NCBI GenBank assembly: GCA_016710115.1
Contig: JADJLN010000001.1
Coordinates: 1 to 64,000, forward strand
Reading direction: 5' to 3'
DNA length: 64,000 nt
DNA from: Saprospiraceae bacterium
Lineage (GTDB): Bacteria > Bacteroidota > Bacteroidia > Chitinophagales > Saprospiraceae
Position numbers and translations under genes: made by a program. Below are positions 1 through 10,103 of the stretch, one piece after another. Positions within the stretch are counted from its first letter, which is position 1, and the number at the start of each line of letters is the position of its first letter. The notes beneath the pieces were generated by a model. That model saw only the letters and a list, made by a program, of their open reading frames with translations, did not search any database and was not told the DNA's origin.

Positions 1-17
1 GAGAGAAGGAAAGACCG

Positions 18-25
18 TAAATTTG
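18..25 (+). promoter_or_regulatory. Candidate -7 promoter element for the U32/ferredoxin pair
   Basis: TAAATTTG matches the Bacteroidota -7 consensus TAnnTTTG and lies about 75 nt before the U32 start codon. No clear -33 TTG is visible because the window begins just upstream. Confidence 0.35.
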
Positions 26-100
26 CCGAATAACCACGTGCCGTTTTGATCGTTGCGTATATGACATTCAAACCGGCCTGGTCAGTCTTGCAACGACATC

Positions 101-1354
101 ATGAACGATCACAACATGAACCAGCAACCCGTCGAACTCCTGGCCCCCGCCGGCTCGTATGAGGCTCTTACCGCTGCCATTAACGCCGGGTGCGACGCCG
201 TGTACTTCGGTGTCGAGCAACTCAATATGCGCGCCCGATCATCCATCAATTTTACCCTGGATGATCTGAAGGAGATCGCCCGCCGCTGCCAGGCCCATGA
301 CGTAAAAACCTGCCTGACCCTGAATACCGTCCTCTACGATCACGATATCCGCCTGATGAAGGACATCATCGATCAGGCAAAGGAAAGCGGCATTTCGGCC
401 ATTATCGCGTCCGACCATGCAGCCATGGCCCATTGCAGATCCATCGGCATGCCCCTGCACATCTCCACCCAATGCAATATCTCCAATGTGGACACCGTGG
501 CCTTCTACGCGGCCTATGCCGATGTGATGGTGTTGGCCCGGGAGCTGAGCCTGCGCCAGGTGGCCGAGATCGCCCGGGAGATCGAACGTCGGCAGATCAC
601 CGGCCCCTCCGGCCAACTGGTCCGCCTGGAGGTCTTCGCCCACGGCGCCCTGTGCATGGCGGTCTCCGGCAAGTGTTACCTCAGCCTGCATTCCCACAAT
701 GCCTCCGCCAACCGGGGTGCCTGCATCCAGAACTGCCGCAAGGAATACATCGTCACCAGCAAGGAGGATGGCGTCGAACTGGCCATCGACAACGAGTACA
801 TCATGAGCGCCAAGGACCTCTGCACCATCGGTTTTCTGGACCAGGTGCTGGCTGCCGGCGTATCCGTCCTGAAGATCGAGGGCCGGGGCCGCTCAGCCGA
901 TTATGTGGATACCACCGTGCGCTGCTACCGCGAGGCTATCGACGCCATTGCCGTGGGTACCTACACCCGGGACAAGGTGGACCACTGGATGGCCCGGCTG
1001 GCCACCGTGTACAATCGGGGTTTCTGGGATGGCTACTACCTGGGCCGCACCATGGGCGAGTGGAATGATTCCTACGGGTCGAAGGCCACCGAGAAAAAAC
1101 TCTACCTGGGCCGGGGTGTGAAATACTTCAACAAGATCCGGGTAGGTGAATTCCTGATGGAATCCCATGCCCTGAGCAAGGGCGACCAGGTGCTGCTGAC
1201 CAGTCCGCAGATCGGGGTGATCCGCACCGAAGTCGACGAGATCCATGTGGATGGTGGACCGGTGAATGTCGTGCAGAAAGGGGATGTCTTTTCCATTCGG
1301 GTGGATGAAAAGATCGGTCCTTCCACCAAGCTCTACAAGATCGTTCCTGCCTGA
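101..1354 (+). CDS. U32 family peptidase-like protein (TrhP/RlhA-type RNA hydroxylation family)
   Basis: The 417-residue protein opens with the U32 signature VELLAPAGSYEAL and carries the family core VFAHGALCMAVSGKCYLS followed by a cysteine-rich stretch (NRGACIQNC) at about residues 185-220. Members called TrhP and RlhA are known to be needed for 5-hydroxylation of tRNA U34 or 23S rRNA C2501, so an RNA-modification role is more likely than proteolysis, but that is inference from the family. The ATG at 101 is used; an in-frame ATG at 116 would remove five residues. The stop codon overlaps the start of a ferredoxin gene by one base, so the two are almost certainly co-translated. Cytoplasmic, no signal peptide. 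Confidence 0.85.
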   Translation: MNDHNMNQQPVELLAPAGSYEALTAAINAGCDAVYFGVEQLNMRARSSINFTLDDLKEIARRCQAHDVKTCLTLNTVLYDHDIRLMKDIIDQAKESGISAIIASDHAAMAHCRSIGMPLHISTQCNISNVDTVAFYAAYADVMVLARELSLRQVAEIAREIERRQITGPSGQLVRLEVFAHGALCMAVSGKCYLSLHSHNASANRGACIQNCRKEYIVTSKEDGVELAIDNEYIMSAKDLCTIGFLDQVLAAGVSVLKIEGRGRSADYVDTTVRCYREAIDAIAVGTYTRDKVDHWMARLATVYNRGFWDGYYLGRTMGEWNDSYGSKATEKKLYLGRGVKYFNKIRVGEFLMESHALSKGDQVLLTSPQIGVIRTEVDEIHVDGGPVNVVQKGDVFSIRVDEKIGPSTKLYKIVPA

Positions 1355-1584
1355 TGGTTCGCATCATCTATCACCGGGAAAAGTGCATCGGCTGCAACGG
1401 GTGTGTGGAAGCTGCACCCGAGCGATGGCGCATTTCCAAACGCGATGGGCGCTGTGTGCTGATCGATGGAAAGGGCAAGAAGGGCATCTACCAGGCCCTG
1501 GTGAGCGATGACGAATATGAAGCCAACCGGCGGGCAGCCACAAACTGTCCGTCCCGGATCATCAAGGTGGAGCGGGTACCATAA
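1354..1584 (+). CDS. Small ferredoxin, single iron-sulfur cluster
   Basis: This 76-residue protein has C11-x2-C14-x2-C17 (CIGCNGC) and a fourth ligand at C65 in NCPSRII, the pattern of a ferredoxin binding one [4Fe-4S] (possibly [3Fe-4S]) cluster. It is translationally coupled to the U32 gene through a TGATG stop/start overlap. U32-type RNA hydroxylation is known to depend on iron-sulfur supply, so this ferredoxin may serve the upstream enzyme; that link is inferred only from the coupling. The spacing between C17 and C65 is filled by a charged insert, as in other one-cluster ferredoxins of this size. Confidence 0.85.
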   Translation: MVRIIYHREKCIGCNGCVEAAPERWRISKRDGRCVLIDGKGKKGIYQALVSDDEYEANRRAATNCPSRIIKVERVP

Positions 1585-1850
1585 ATTCGGACATCCAACC
1601 AAACATGTAAGAGACTAGCCTTCGGATGGGGTGGTCATTTTATATGATGCCCAAGAGCAAATTATTTCGCTTTCGAGGTCGAGGGGAACGAGATAGAAGA
1701 ATCGCATGCAGACAATTTTGGTCGCTTAGCCCCCTCTCCTTTAATCCTTCAGAATACCTCCATCAGGCATGCACCCTGATCACCCGGGGTTCATCTTTAT
1801 TTTTATCTGGATATTCCGGAGGGAGTAACTGCTTTTCTCCCGGCGTGGTC

Positions 1851-1858
1851 TACCTTTG
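1851..1858 (+). promoter_or_regulatory. Promoter -7 element for ettA
   Basis: TACCTTTG, a perfect TAnnTTTG match, sits 22 nt before the ettA ATG. It lies inside the upstream extension of the open frame, which supports the start at 1881. No -33 TTG is obvious. Confidence 0.55.
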
Positions 1859-1880
1859 CACCCGCAAAATCTACAGCATC

Positions 1881-3553
1881 ATGGCCGGCGAGAAGATCAT
1901 TTTTACCATGGAGAAGGTCAGCAAGACCTTCCCGCCCAGCAAACAGGTCCTGAAGGACATTTACCTGTCCTTTTTCTATGGCGCCAAGATCGGTGTTCTG
2001 GGTCTGAACGGATCGGGGAAATCCACCCTGCTCAAGATCATCGCCGGCATTGAGACCAACTTCGAAGGCAAGGTGGTTTTCGACAAGAATTTCAAGATCG
2101 GCTACCTCGCCCAGGAGCCGGTACTAGATGAGTCCAAGACCGTCCGCGAGACTGTCGAAGAGGGCGTCCAGCATATCGTCGACCTGCTCAAAGAATACGA
2201 AGCCATCAATCTGAAGCTGGCCGAGCCCATGGAGAATGACGAAATGATGGCCATCATCGAGAAGCAGGGCGAGATCATGGAAAAACTTGATCACTACAAC
2301 GCCTGGGAGCTGGATCACCGACTGGAGGTGGCTCTGGATGCCCTGCGCTGTCCGGAAGGAGACGCCCAGATCAAGGTCCTATCGGGAGGAGAACGCCGCC
2401 GGGTGGCCCTGTGCCGCCTCCTGCTCAGTCAGCCGGATATCCTGCTCCTCGACGAACCGACCAACCACCTGGATGCCGAGAGTGTCCTCTGGCTGGAACA
2501 ATACCTCCAGCAATTTGCCGGTACGGTCATCGCTGTCACCCACGACCGTTACTTCCTCGACAATGTGGCCGGCTGGATTCTCGAACTCGACCGAGGCGAA
2601 GGCATCCCCTGGAGGGCAACTACTCCTCCTGGCTGGAACAGAAGGCCAAGCGCCTCGAACAGGAAGAGCGGACCGAGTCCAAGCGTCGGAAGACCCTCCA
2701 GCATGAACTCGACTGGATTCGCTTGTCTCCTAAAGCCAGACAGGCCAAGGGTAAAGCCCGTCTGAATGCCTATGACAAACTGGCCAGCGAAGAAACCCGG
2801 GAAAAGGAAGCCAAACTGGAGCTGTACATCCCGCCGGGTCCACGTCTCGGCGATGTAGTCATTCAAGCTGATCATATCGTCAAGTCTTATGACGGTCGTA
2901 TCCTCATCGACGACCTGACATTCAGCATACCCAAGAATGCCGTGGTGGGCATCATCGGTCCGAACGGCGTGGGAAAAACCACCCTGTTCCGGATGATCAT
3001 GGGCCAGGAACAGCCCGATCAGGGGTCCATCACCTTGGGGGATACCGTCCAGCTGGCCTATGCCGATAAGAGTCATAAAGACCTGCTCCCGGAAAAGACG
3101 GTCTTTGATGTGATCTTCGGTGGGTTGGATCTCATCACGGTGGGGAAAACCGAAGTGAATGCACGGGCGTATCTCAGCCGGTTCAACTTCTCTGGTGCGG
3201 ATCAACAGAAAAAGGTAGGGGTGCTTTCCGGTGGTGAGCGAAACCGTCTGCACCTCGCCATTACCCTCAAAGAAGGAGGGAATGTCCTCCTCCTGGATGA
3301 ACCGACGAACGATATTGACATCAACACCCTGCGTTCCCTGGAAGAAGCGATCGAAAATTTTGCCGGATGTGCGTTGATCATCTCGCACGACCGGTGGTTC
3401 CTCGACCGCCTGGCGACCCACGTCCTCGCGTATGAGGATGATTCGCAGGTGGTGTTCTTCGAAGGCAACTTCTCGGATTATGAAGCGGCCAAACAGGAAC
3501 GGCTGGGGGATGTGACCCCGCATCGTCCGCGGTTCAAGAATATGTTGAAATAG
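1881..3553 (+). CDS. ettA: ABC-F translation factor EttA (one frameshift)
   Basis: Energy-dependent translational throttle protein: a soluble ABC-F ATPase with two nucleotide-binding domains that acts at the ribosomal E site. Domain 1 has Walker A GLNGSGKST, signature LSGGERRR and Walker B LLLDEPTNHLD. The tail of domain 1 (ELDRGEGIPW) and linker (EGNYSSWLEQK) are typical of EttA. Domain 2 has GPNGVGKTT, LSGGERNR and LLLDEPTNDID. The frame breaks just after nt 2612: TGG is followed by AGGGC where the family needs GAGGGC, so one G appears to be missing from a short G run. The repaired protein is about 557 residues, the normal length. The ATG at 1881 is chosen because domain 1 begins there and a promoter element lies just upstream. 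A true knock-out is possible but less likely. Confidence 0.9.
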
Positions 3554-3559
3554 GAATGT

Positions 3560-3830
3560 TTTGACACCATTTTTGCGATGCCGGCAAAAATGTCGCCAAA
3601 ACAGAGAGCGTTTTCAATCCCGATCCCGGGGTTAAAACCCCGGGCTACCGCGGTATTGGTAAAACCTAACATAAAACCTTGTCGTCTTGGATCCCCGACG
3701 ATATTATCTGGATCCGACTCCAAGGCAATCAAGCGGTGAGACACCGCAATCAGCCTTTTCCCGGATATCAATTTCCGATCTGCCCACGTCTCCGGGATGC
3801 CGGTGAGACACCGGCATGAACATCTTTTTT
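3560..3830. repeat. Gene-free block with three perfect small hairpins
   Basis: Downstream of ettA there is no credible gene. The stretch holds a 20-nt palindrome at 3625-3644 (CCCGGGGTT/AACCCCGGG arms), GCGGTG-AGA-CACCGC at 3733-3747 and GCCGGTG-AGA-CACCGGC at 3799-3815. The last two share the loop context GGTGAGACACC although their flanks differ. Stem lengths of 6-9 bp with short loops and no T run argue against ordinary terminators. Confidence 0.6.
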
Positions 3831-3863
3831 TCGTGCTGGAATACGATGGCAAAAAGGGTTAAT

Positions 3864-4760
3864 CCTCAAAATCTTTGCGTCTTTGCGTTTCTCTTCGACG
3901 CCCTCCCTCGACTTCAAACTCATTCCCTTCCAAATTCCTGTTCACGCCGGGCAATGGGAAATTGTTCAACCACTCCGTGGTTGACAATCATCTCGCTGCA
4001 TACCCCGGATTTCATCCGGGGCTATTGATATTGAACCCCTCCGGGGTTCTCCAGGTGATCGGAAGACATTTCGTTGATGCCCAACGCATGAATATTGCCC
4101 CCCTTCAGGGCTTGGAACAGTCCTTCAAACCGGGGTTCTCTTGGTATTCGAAATCACGAAAAATAACTTCCCCTCAAAAATCTTTGCGTCTTTGCGACTT
4201 TGCGTTTCTCTTCGACTCCTCCCCTCGACTTCAAACTCCTTCCCTTCCAAATTCCTGTTCACGCCGGGCAATGGGAAATTGTTCAACCACTCCGTGGTTG
4301 ACAATCATCTCGCCGCATACCCCGGATTTCATCCGGGGCTATTGATATTGAACCCCTCCGGGGTTCTCCAGGTGATCGGAAGACATTTCGTTGATGCCCA
4401 ACGCATGAATATTGCCCCCCTTCAGGGCTTGGAACAGTCCTTCAAACCCGGGTTCTCTTGGTATACGAAATCACGAAAAATAACTTCCCCTCAAAAATCT
4501 TCGCGTCTTTGCGACTTCGCGTTTCTCTTCAACTCCTCCCTCGACTTCAAACTCCTTCCCTTCCAAATTCCTGTTCACGCCGGGCAATGGAATTGTTCAA
4601 CCACTCCGTGGTTGACAATCATCTGCCGCATACCCCGGATTTCATCCGGGGCTATTGATATTTAACCCCTCCGGGGTTCTCCATGTGATCGGAAGACATT
4701 TCGTTGATGCCCAACGCATGAATATTCCCCCTTCAGGGCTTGGAACAGTCCTTTCAATCG
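3864..4760. repeat. Three tandem copies of a repeat of about 315 bp carrying a hairpin array
   Basis: Copies start near 3864, 4172 and 4489 (periods 308 and 317 bp) and are nearly identical. Each begins with a TTTGCGTC-rich segment, then a series of mini-hairpins spaced mostly about 30-40 nt apart. In copy 2 these are CAACCAC-TCC-GTGGTTG at 4284-4300, CCCCGGAT-TTC-ATCCGGGG at 4320-4338, GAACCCC-TCC-GGGGTTC at 4350-4366 and CCC-TTCA-GGG at 4418-4427. Open frames run through the copies but are translated repeat, not genes. Related hairpins (AACCCC-TTC-AGGGTT) occur near 58.28 kb. Similar arrays occur between genes in other Bacteroidota, from memory; no family name is assigned. Confidence 0.85.
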
Positions 4761-4876
4761 AACCCCTAGCCATTTTTCTCCTCGACTTCCGACTCTGCCT
4801 CTCTACTGCTGGCAAGCCAGCTTCCTCCAAATGGCTCAAGATAACCATAAACCAAACTCCACTCAACCTCCTCCCC

Positions 4877-5605
4877 TCAAGACGAAAGTACCTGATGCAG
4901 GATACTCCTGGACCGGGGTTCCCGAAACTGGTCGAGATGCAACTTGTAATACATGATGAGGCCGTCCATCATGTCCTGGCGATGTTCTGTAGTAAAACCG
5001 GGCAGACTCACCTCAAAGCCCAGAGGCTCACGGAGAGGAGACAGGAATGCGGTCGTTTCCGGTAGCAGATAGTGGACATGTTCCGGAGGGGAAACCCTGT
5101 AGATACCTTCCTGCAAATCAAAATATACCTCGTTCGGATGCAGTTGTTCGCCGGGTTGAAATCCGAGGTATCGGGACAGATCCAGCATGACACGGAGGGC
5201 GAAGACGGGTATATCTTTCCGGGGTTCATCCAGATGGGCAAACATATCTGCCAGGTAATCGAACAGTTCGGGGTGCGACTCGGCATGGGCCAGCGTATTG
5301 CGAATGATCTCCACCAGAAAGACGCCCACTGAACTGCGACGAATATCCGATGGAATACGATGATAAACGGAGCGGGGAGTCGCCTCCTTGATGCGTTTGA
5401 GCGATGCTTTTTCGTGATGATAGACAACCAGGTCGAGTTGACTCATGACCTGAAACAGGCTGGCGGCCATTGCTGCTCTCGGCTTTCGGGCCCCGTTGAC
5501 GATATAGGATTGCAACCCCAGGTCCCGACTGAAGATGTCCACAATCAGGCTGGATTCCCCGTATTTCAGATTGCGTAAAACGATGCCTTCTGTCTTGACC
5601 AACAT
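4877..5605 (-). CDS. recO: DNA repair protein RecO
   Basis: RecO mediates loading of RecA with RecR in the RecFOR gap-repair pathway and anneals single strands coated with SSB. The protein of about 242 residues starts MLVKTEGIVLRN and continues with the OB-fold motif YGESSLIVDIFSRDLG, both typical of the RecO N-terminal domain; the helical C-terminal part (LSRYLGFQPGEQLHPNE) follows. There is no zinc-finger cysteine set, as is common in Bacteroidota RecO. The ATG at 5605 is preferred over one 8 codons upstream because it matches the family start and lies 5 nt from a -7-like element. Confidence 0.9.
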   Translation of the reverse strand: MLVKTEGIVLRNLKYGESSLIVDIFSRDLGLQSYIVNGARKPRAAMAASLFQVMSQLDLVVYHHEKASLKRIKEATPRSVYHRIPSDIRRSSVGVFLVEIIRNTLAHAESHPELFDYLADMFAHLDEPRKDIPVFALRVMLDLSRYLGFQPGEQLHPNEVYFDLQEGIYRVSPPEHVHYLLPETTAFLSPLREPLGFEVSLPGFTTEHRQDMMDGLIMYYKLHLDQFREPRSRSILHQVLSS

Positions 5606-5610
5606 AAGGG

Positions 5611-5618
5611 GAAAGATA
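5611..5618 (-). promoter_or_regulatory. Candidate -7 element for recO
   Basis: Read on the minus strand this is TATCTTTC, one mismatch from TAnnTTTG, ending 5 nt before the recO ATG. A start this close would give an almost leaderless mRNA. Confidence 0.4.
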
Positions 5619-5760
5619 CGGCTCTCCAATTGACCTAGGCGGGGTTCTCCCGGGGGACCCGAAACGCGCAGGAAAATCGAAAGGGGGCCTGATCAGAACG
5701 CCACAGGCCGGTTCTGATGGAACCGGCCTGCGGGTAGAATGATTAACATGGAACCTTTTC

Positions 5761-6989
5761 TCAGGCGCCCAGCCTGGACCGGAGCTCCTGATCCAGGGCA
5801 TCCAGAAATTCCTCTGTTGTCAGATAATGATCGCCAGTGATACCTGAATTACCATGAATACATACGGCCAGGTCTTTGGTCATCTTGCCCGATTCTACGG
5901 TATCGATGCAAACGGATTCCAGCGTTTCAGCAAATCGGATCAATTCCTGATTGTTGTCCAGCTTGCCGCGATGTGCCAGACCCCTTGTCCAGGCAAAGAT
6001 GCTGGCAATGGGATTGGTACTGGTCTTTTTTCCCTGCTGGTGCATCCGGTAATGACGAGTGACGGTTCCGTGAGCGGCTTCTGCCTCCACTGTTTTTCCA
6101 TCCGGAGTCACCAGAACGCTGGTCATGAGCCCGAGCGACCCGAATCCCTGAGCGACCGTATCACTCTGCACATCGCCATCATAGTTCTTGCAGGCCCAGA
6201 CAAAATTGCCATTCCATTTCAATGCCGAGGCAACCATGTCATCAATGAGACGGTGCTCATAGGTGATCCCGGCGGCATCGAACTGCGCTTTGAATTCGGT
6301 TTCATAGATCTCCTGAAACAGGTCCTTGAAGCGACCGTCATATTTCTTGAGAATGGTATTCTTGGTGCTGAGATACAGGGGCCATCCTTTGCTCAACGAC
6401 ATATTGAAGCAGGAACGGGCAAAGCCGCGGATGCTTTCATCAGTGTTGTACATGGCCATCGCCACACCATCTCCTTCAAAGTTGTACACTTCATATTCCT
6501 GGGTGGTGCCATCTTCCCCTTCAAATTTGATAGTCAGTTTCCCCTTGCCTTTGGTCACGAAATCAGTGGCCCGGTATTGATCGCCAAACGCATGACGACC
6601 GATACAGATGGGTGCAGTCCAGTTGGGTACCAGGCGGGGAATGTTGGTGCAGACAATCGGTTCGCGGAACACGGTCCCTCCGAGGATATTCCGGATGGTC
6701 CCGTTCGGGCTTTTCCACATCTTTTCAGACCGAATTCTGCGACTCGTTCTTCATCGGGAGGAATCGTGGCGCATTTGATGCCGACGTTGTATTTCCTGAT
6801 CGCTTCTGCGGCATCCACGGTGACCTGGTCATTGGTCTCATCGCGATATTCCATACCGAGATCATAATACTTGATATCGATGTCCAGATAGGGGAGAATG
6901 AGCTTTTCCTTGATGAATGTCCAGATGATCCGGGTCATTTCATCACCGTCCAGTTCAACGACCGGATTGGCCACTTTAATCTTTGTCAT
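5761..6989 (-). CDS. icd: NADP-dependent isocitrate dehydrogenase (one frameshift)
   Basis: Oxidative decarboxylation of isocitrate to 2-oxoglutarate in the TCA cycle. The sequence is of the eukaryote-like dimeric class (IDH1-type), not the E. coli class: N-terminus VANPVVELDGDEMTRIIW, then GIKCATIPPDE, WKSPNGTIRNILGGTVFREP, IGRHAFGDQYRATD, VACKNYDGDVQSD-like (here WACKNYDGDVQSD) and EAAHGTVTRHYR. The frame breaks at the T run 6722-6725: on the coding strand CTG-AAAAG-ATG must read CTG-AAAAAG-ATG, so one A is missing from a homopolymer. Repaired length is about 409 residues, the family norm. Likely a functional gene with a sequencing deletion. Confidence 0.92.
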
Positions 6990-7092
6990 GTTTGTGGGGT
7001 TTTTTTCCAGAAAGGGCGCAATATACGGGCTTTTTTAGCGGGATTGAAGGACCGGGGTAGTCGGTAATCCCAATAAAATGCAACTTTGAGGG

Positions 7093-8099
7093 GTGGGACC
7101 AAACCGAAAAATTGCCTTTCAGGATCTGCCCAAGATCGAACTTCATGTCCATCTGGATACGTCGCTGAGTTATCAGAATATCCGGGCTCTTCGACCTGGA
7201 TTAACGGTAGCGGAGTACAACCAGGAATATGTGGCTCCGGCTCAATGCCGGGATCTTACCGATTTTCTGCGTTATCCGGCATCGGCCATCGCCCTGTTGC
7301 AAACCCGGGAGAATCTGTTTGCCGCATTGGGTCAACTGGTGCGCGAAATGGCTGCAGACGGTGTGATCTACACGGAGATCCGGTTTGCCCCTCTGCTGCA
7401 TACCGATCAGGGACTGCAACCGCAGGAAGTGGTAGAAACGGTCTGTCAGGCTGCCCGGGAGGCGGAAGCGGAAACCGGTGTTGTCACCCGGTTGATCCTG
7501 TGTACGCTGCGGCATTTTGCGGCAGCCCAGAGTCTGGAAACAGCAGACCTGGTCATTGCGTTCCGGGATCAGGGGGTGGTGGGGCTGGATCTGGCGGCGG
7601 ATGAAGCGTATTCCTGAAAGCGCACATCCCGGCGTTTCGGAAAGTCACTGAAGCAGGGATGTGTTGTACGGCTCATGCAGGGGAGGCCCGTGGTGCCGAG
7701 AGTATGCGGGAAACACTGGAACTCCTGGGCACCCGACGGGTCGGACATGGTGTGCGCAGTGTGGAGGATGAAGAATTGGTATCCCAACTGGTGAGACAAG
7801 GCATTCATCTCGAAATTTGCCCGAGCAGTAACCTGCAAACAGGTGTTTTTTCGACAATCAGGGATCACAGTATTGATCAACTCTTTCGGCATGGTGTTTC
7901 CCTGTCGATCAATACAGATGGCCGGGGATTGACCCAAACAACACTGAGCAGGGAATATGAGCTGGTCTATCAGGCCTTCGGATGGACACTGCCGGATTTT
8001 CTGAACGTCAATCGGATGGCTGTTCAGGCAGCATGTATTTCCGAAGAACTGAAAATTGACTTGCGACACAAACTTGAAGCAGGGTACAAGAAGGTGTAG
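7093..8099 (+). CDS. add: Adenosine deaminase family protein (one frameshift)
   Basis: Purine salvage enzyme of the metal-dependent amidohydrolase fold that deaminates adenosine to inosine. Visible motifs are metal-binding HVHLD near the N-terminus, HAGEARG with the catalytic Glu context, RRVGHGV and SINTDGRG. The last motif is usually NTDDP; here the second Asp is Gly, as in a divergent subclass with NTDxR-type loops, so the substrate could differ. The frame breaks at 7613: GCGTATTCCTGAAA needs one more C, giving AYSLKAHIPAF. The best start is the GTG at 7093, preceded by GAGGGG; an ATG at 7078 is followed in frame by a stop. Repaired length is about 335 residues. Confidence 0.82.
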
Positions 8100-8172
8100 A
8101 TCAATGGATGATCATTGGTTTTTTTCGGAAAGACCATTTGGTTGTTGTAACTTGAAAAAATATTCTGTTCCA

Positions 8173-9643
8173 ATGCCAGTTTTTACACCTCGTCCAATTT
8201 TTGCCGCATTCTTCCTATTTGTCCAGAATGTTTCTGCTCAGGATATGATCTGGACGAATCCTGTACCTGTGGCAGATAAAAGTTTCGGTTTTTCACGCCC
8301 CAGAGTCGTAGTCAACGGTCAGGATGAGCCGATTTTCCTCTGGTCAAATGAGGCCTCACACAAGATTTATGTCAACCGGTATGTTCAGGGCCAGATGTTG
8401 CCACCTGTTCAGATCAACCCACCCGGCACATCCTTTTTCGGGGCTACCTGGGCCGGACCTGAACTGGCGGCATCGGGTCAGGATGTATACGTGGTTGGAA
8501 AAGAGCAGCCAGAGGATGAAACGGGTGTCAGTCTGTTTCATTCCGGTGATGGTGGTTCAATTTTTTCTGAACTCAATAATATCGATTGGGCCACAGGTGA
8601 TGACCTGAGCCGGTTTCCCGATGTAGCAGCTGGTTCAAATGGAGAGGTCTGGGTGGCATTTATGCGCTTTGCACCCGATTTTCGGAGCCCAGATATGTGG
8701 TATCAAAAAGCATGGATAAAGGACAGACATTCCTTGCGGATGTAAATGCTTCTTCGTCGTTCATCAATGGTGAAGCCTGTGATTGTTGTGCTGCTCAACT
8801 TGCCCGTTCAGACAACAAACTGGCCATGATCTTTCGGAATAATGATCAGAATATCCGGACGATCTGGGCCGGTATTTCGCAAGATGGAGGAAATTCGTTC
8901 GATGCCGGATTCGAGATCGACCAGACAGGCAGTTATTTCGCATCCTGTCCGGCCACAGCACCGGATGGGTATTGGGAAGGGAATCGATTGATCAGTACAT
9001 TTCGTGCAGCACCAGGAGGACGGGAGCGTGTCTTTTTTTCTGTGTTTGACCTGGATAGTCAGAAAGTTGTTCTTCATCAATATCTGACCAATTCTCCGGA
9101 TCAGTTACTGGCGCAGAATCACCCGCGCATAACCGGGAATCAGGATACCGTTTTCCTGATCTGGGAAGAATCCTACGCGGGAAATCTGGATATTAAATTT
9201 CGTCTGTCTACAACCGGTCCCGAAGGATTGGTAACAGCCGAAACCAAGGTCCTGAACCAGTCAACTTCAGGGAACCAGCTCCGACCGGATGTGCACTGGG
9301 AAAATGGCAGGCTGCACGTCGTTTATCAGGATGTGGTGACGAATCAGGTTATTTATATTTCTGGAAAAGTGGATGCTGTTTCTCCATTAAATGGAGTAAC
9401 AAAATCAACACGAGTTCATCTTTTCCTAATCCGACTTCCCGATTTATCATGATTTCCTCTCCTTTCGAATTTGATCAGGTGGTTCTGTTTGATCATCTCG
9501 GTCAAGCGGTCAAAAATCAGAACGTCATGTTTTCAAACAGGGAAATCGATTTGTCAAATCTATCGCAAGGTATTTATACCATTCAGTTGAAAAATACAAC
9601 GAGTGGATCTGAATATTCGGAACGGATCGTTCTGCACGACTGA
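8173..9643 (+). CDS. Exported sialidase-like beta-propeller protein with T9SS sorting domain (two frameshifts)
   Basis: The first frame has a signal peptide (IFAAFFLFVQNVSAQ) and repeats with the look of a sialidase-type propeller: SGDGGSIFSEL, SKSMDKGQTF and SQDGGNSFDAG resemble Asp-box motifs. CDCC near 8783 is a striking cysteine cluster. The frame breaks at 8703 (TATCAAAAAGC needs TATTCAAAAAGC) and again near 9406. After the second break the end reads SFPNPTSRF, then IYTIQLKN and ERIVLHD, a type A T9SS C-terminal sorting domain. Repaired protein is about 490 residues and probably secreted or surface attached. Substrate unknown; catalytic sialidase residues were not identified, so propeller fold is the safe call. 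Confidence 0.7.
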
Positions 9644-9656
9644 ACAACTCCTTGAC

Positions 9657-10102
9657 TTAATCTGCTGATTCTTCCGGGAACCAGGGCTCTCCTCCACGAA
9701 AAACGGTTCCTTTAAACAGGGCGACGAGTTTTCCTTTCTGGTTCATTATTTCGACGCGGTACACGCCTGTTTTCTGGCCCAGATTGTCTTCTGTAGCAAG
9801 GGCGGTGAGGGTATCCCCTTCGCATACCGGACGCAGATGTGATATCGACGTTTCAATGGATACGGCTTTGATCCCATGTCCGTTCGATGCAAATGCCAGC
9901 GCACTGTCAGCCAGGGCATAGGAGATCCCCCATGGGCAATCGCAAAACCATTCAGCATTTCGGATCGGACAGTCATCCGCAAGGTGCAATGGCCCGCCCC
10001 TTCTTCCAACCGTTCGATTTTCAGCCATTGACTGAACGCATCTCCATCCATCATTTTATCGATGACCCTTGTCGCCAGGGATTTTTCGGAAGCGGAAGGC
10101 AT
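9657..10102 (-). CDS. PaaI-type hotdog thioesterase (one frameshift)
   Basis: Acyl-CoA thioesterase of the hotdog fold. The motif MLNGFAIAHGG-ISYALADSALAFASN matches the PaaI core (Asn, HGG and the Asp of the catalytic helix), followed by ISHLRPVCEGDTLTA and the terminal strand FKGTVFR. The frame breaks in the C run 9927-9931: the coding strand has CATGGGGGATC where one more G is needed to read HGGIS. The ATG at 10102 lies 1 nt beyond the stop of the dehydrogenase gene, so the two form an operon. In phenylacetate degradation, PaaI and the 3-hydroxyacyl-CoA dehydrogenase PaaH occur together; whether that pathway is present cannot be told from this window. Confidence 0.8.
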
Positions 10103-10103
10103 A

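Noticed and set aside
2549..3523. 324-codon minus-strand frame opposite ettA
   Set aside because: Shadow of the ABC-F gene; no domain or signal recognised.
3816..4665. Plus-strand open frames of 70-174 codons through the triple repeat
   Set aside because: They translate the same repeat in shifted frames, have no start signals and no protein-like composition.
5854..6867. 337-codon plus-strand frame opposite icd
   Set aside because: Shadow of the dehydrogenase, which has all family motifs.
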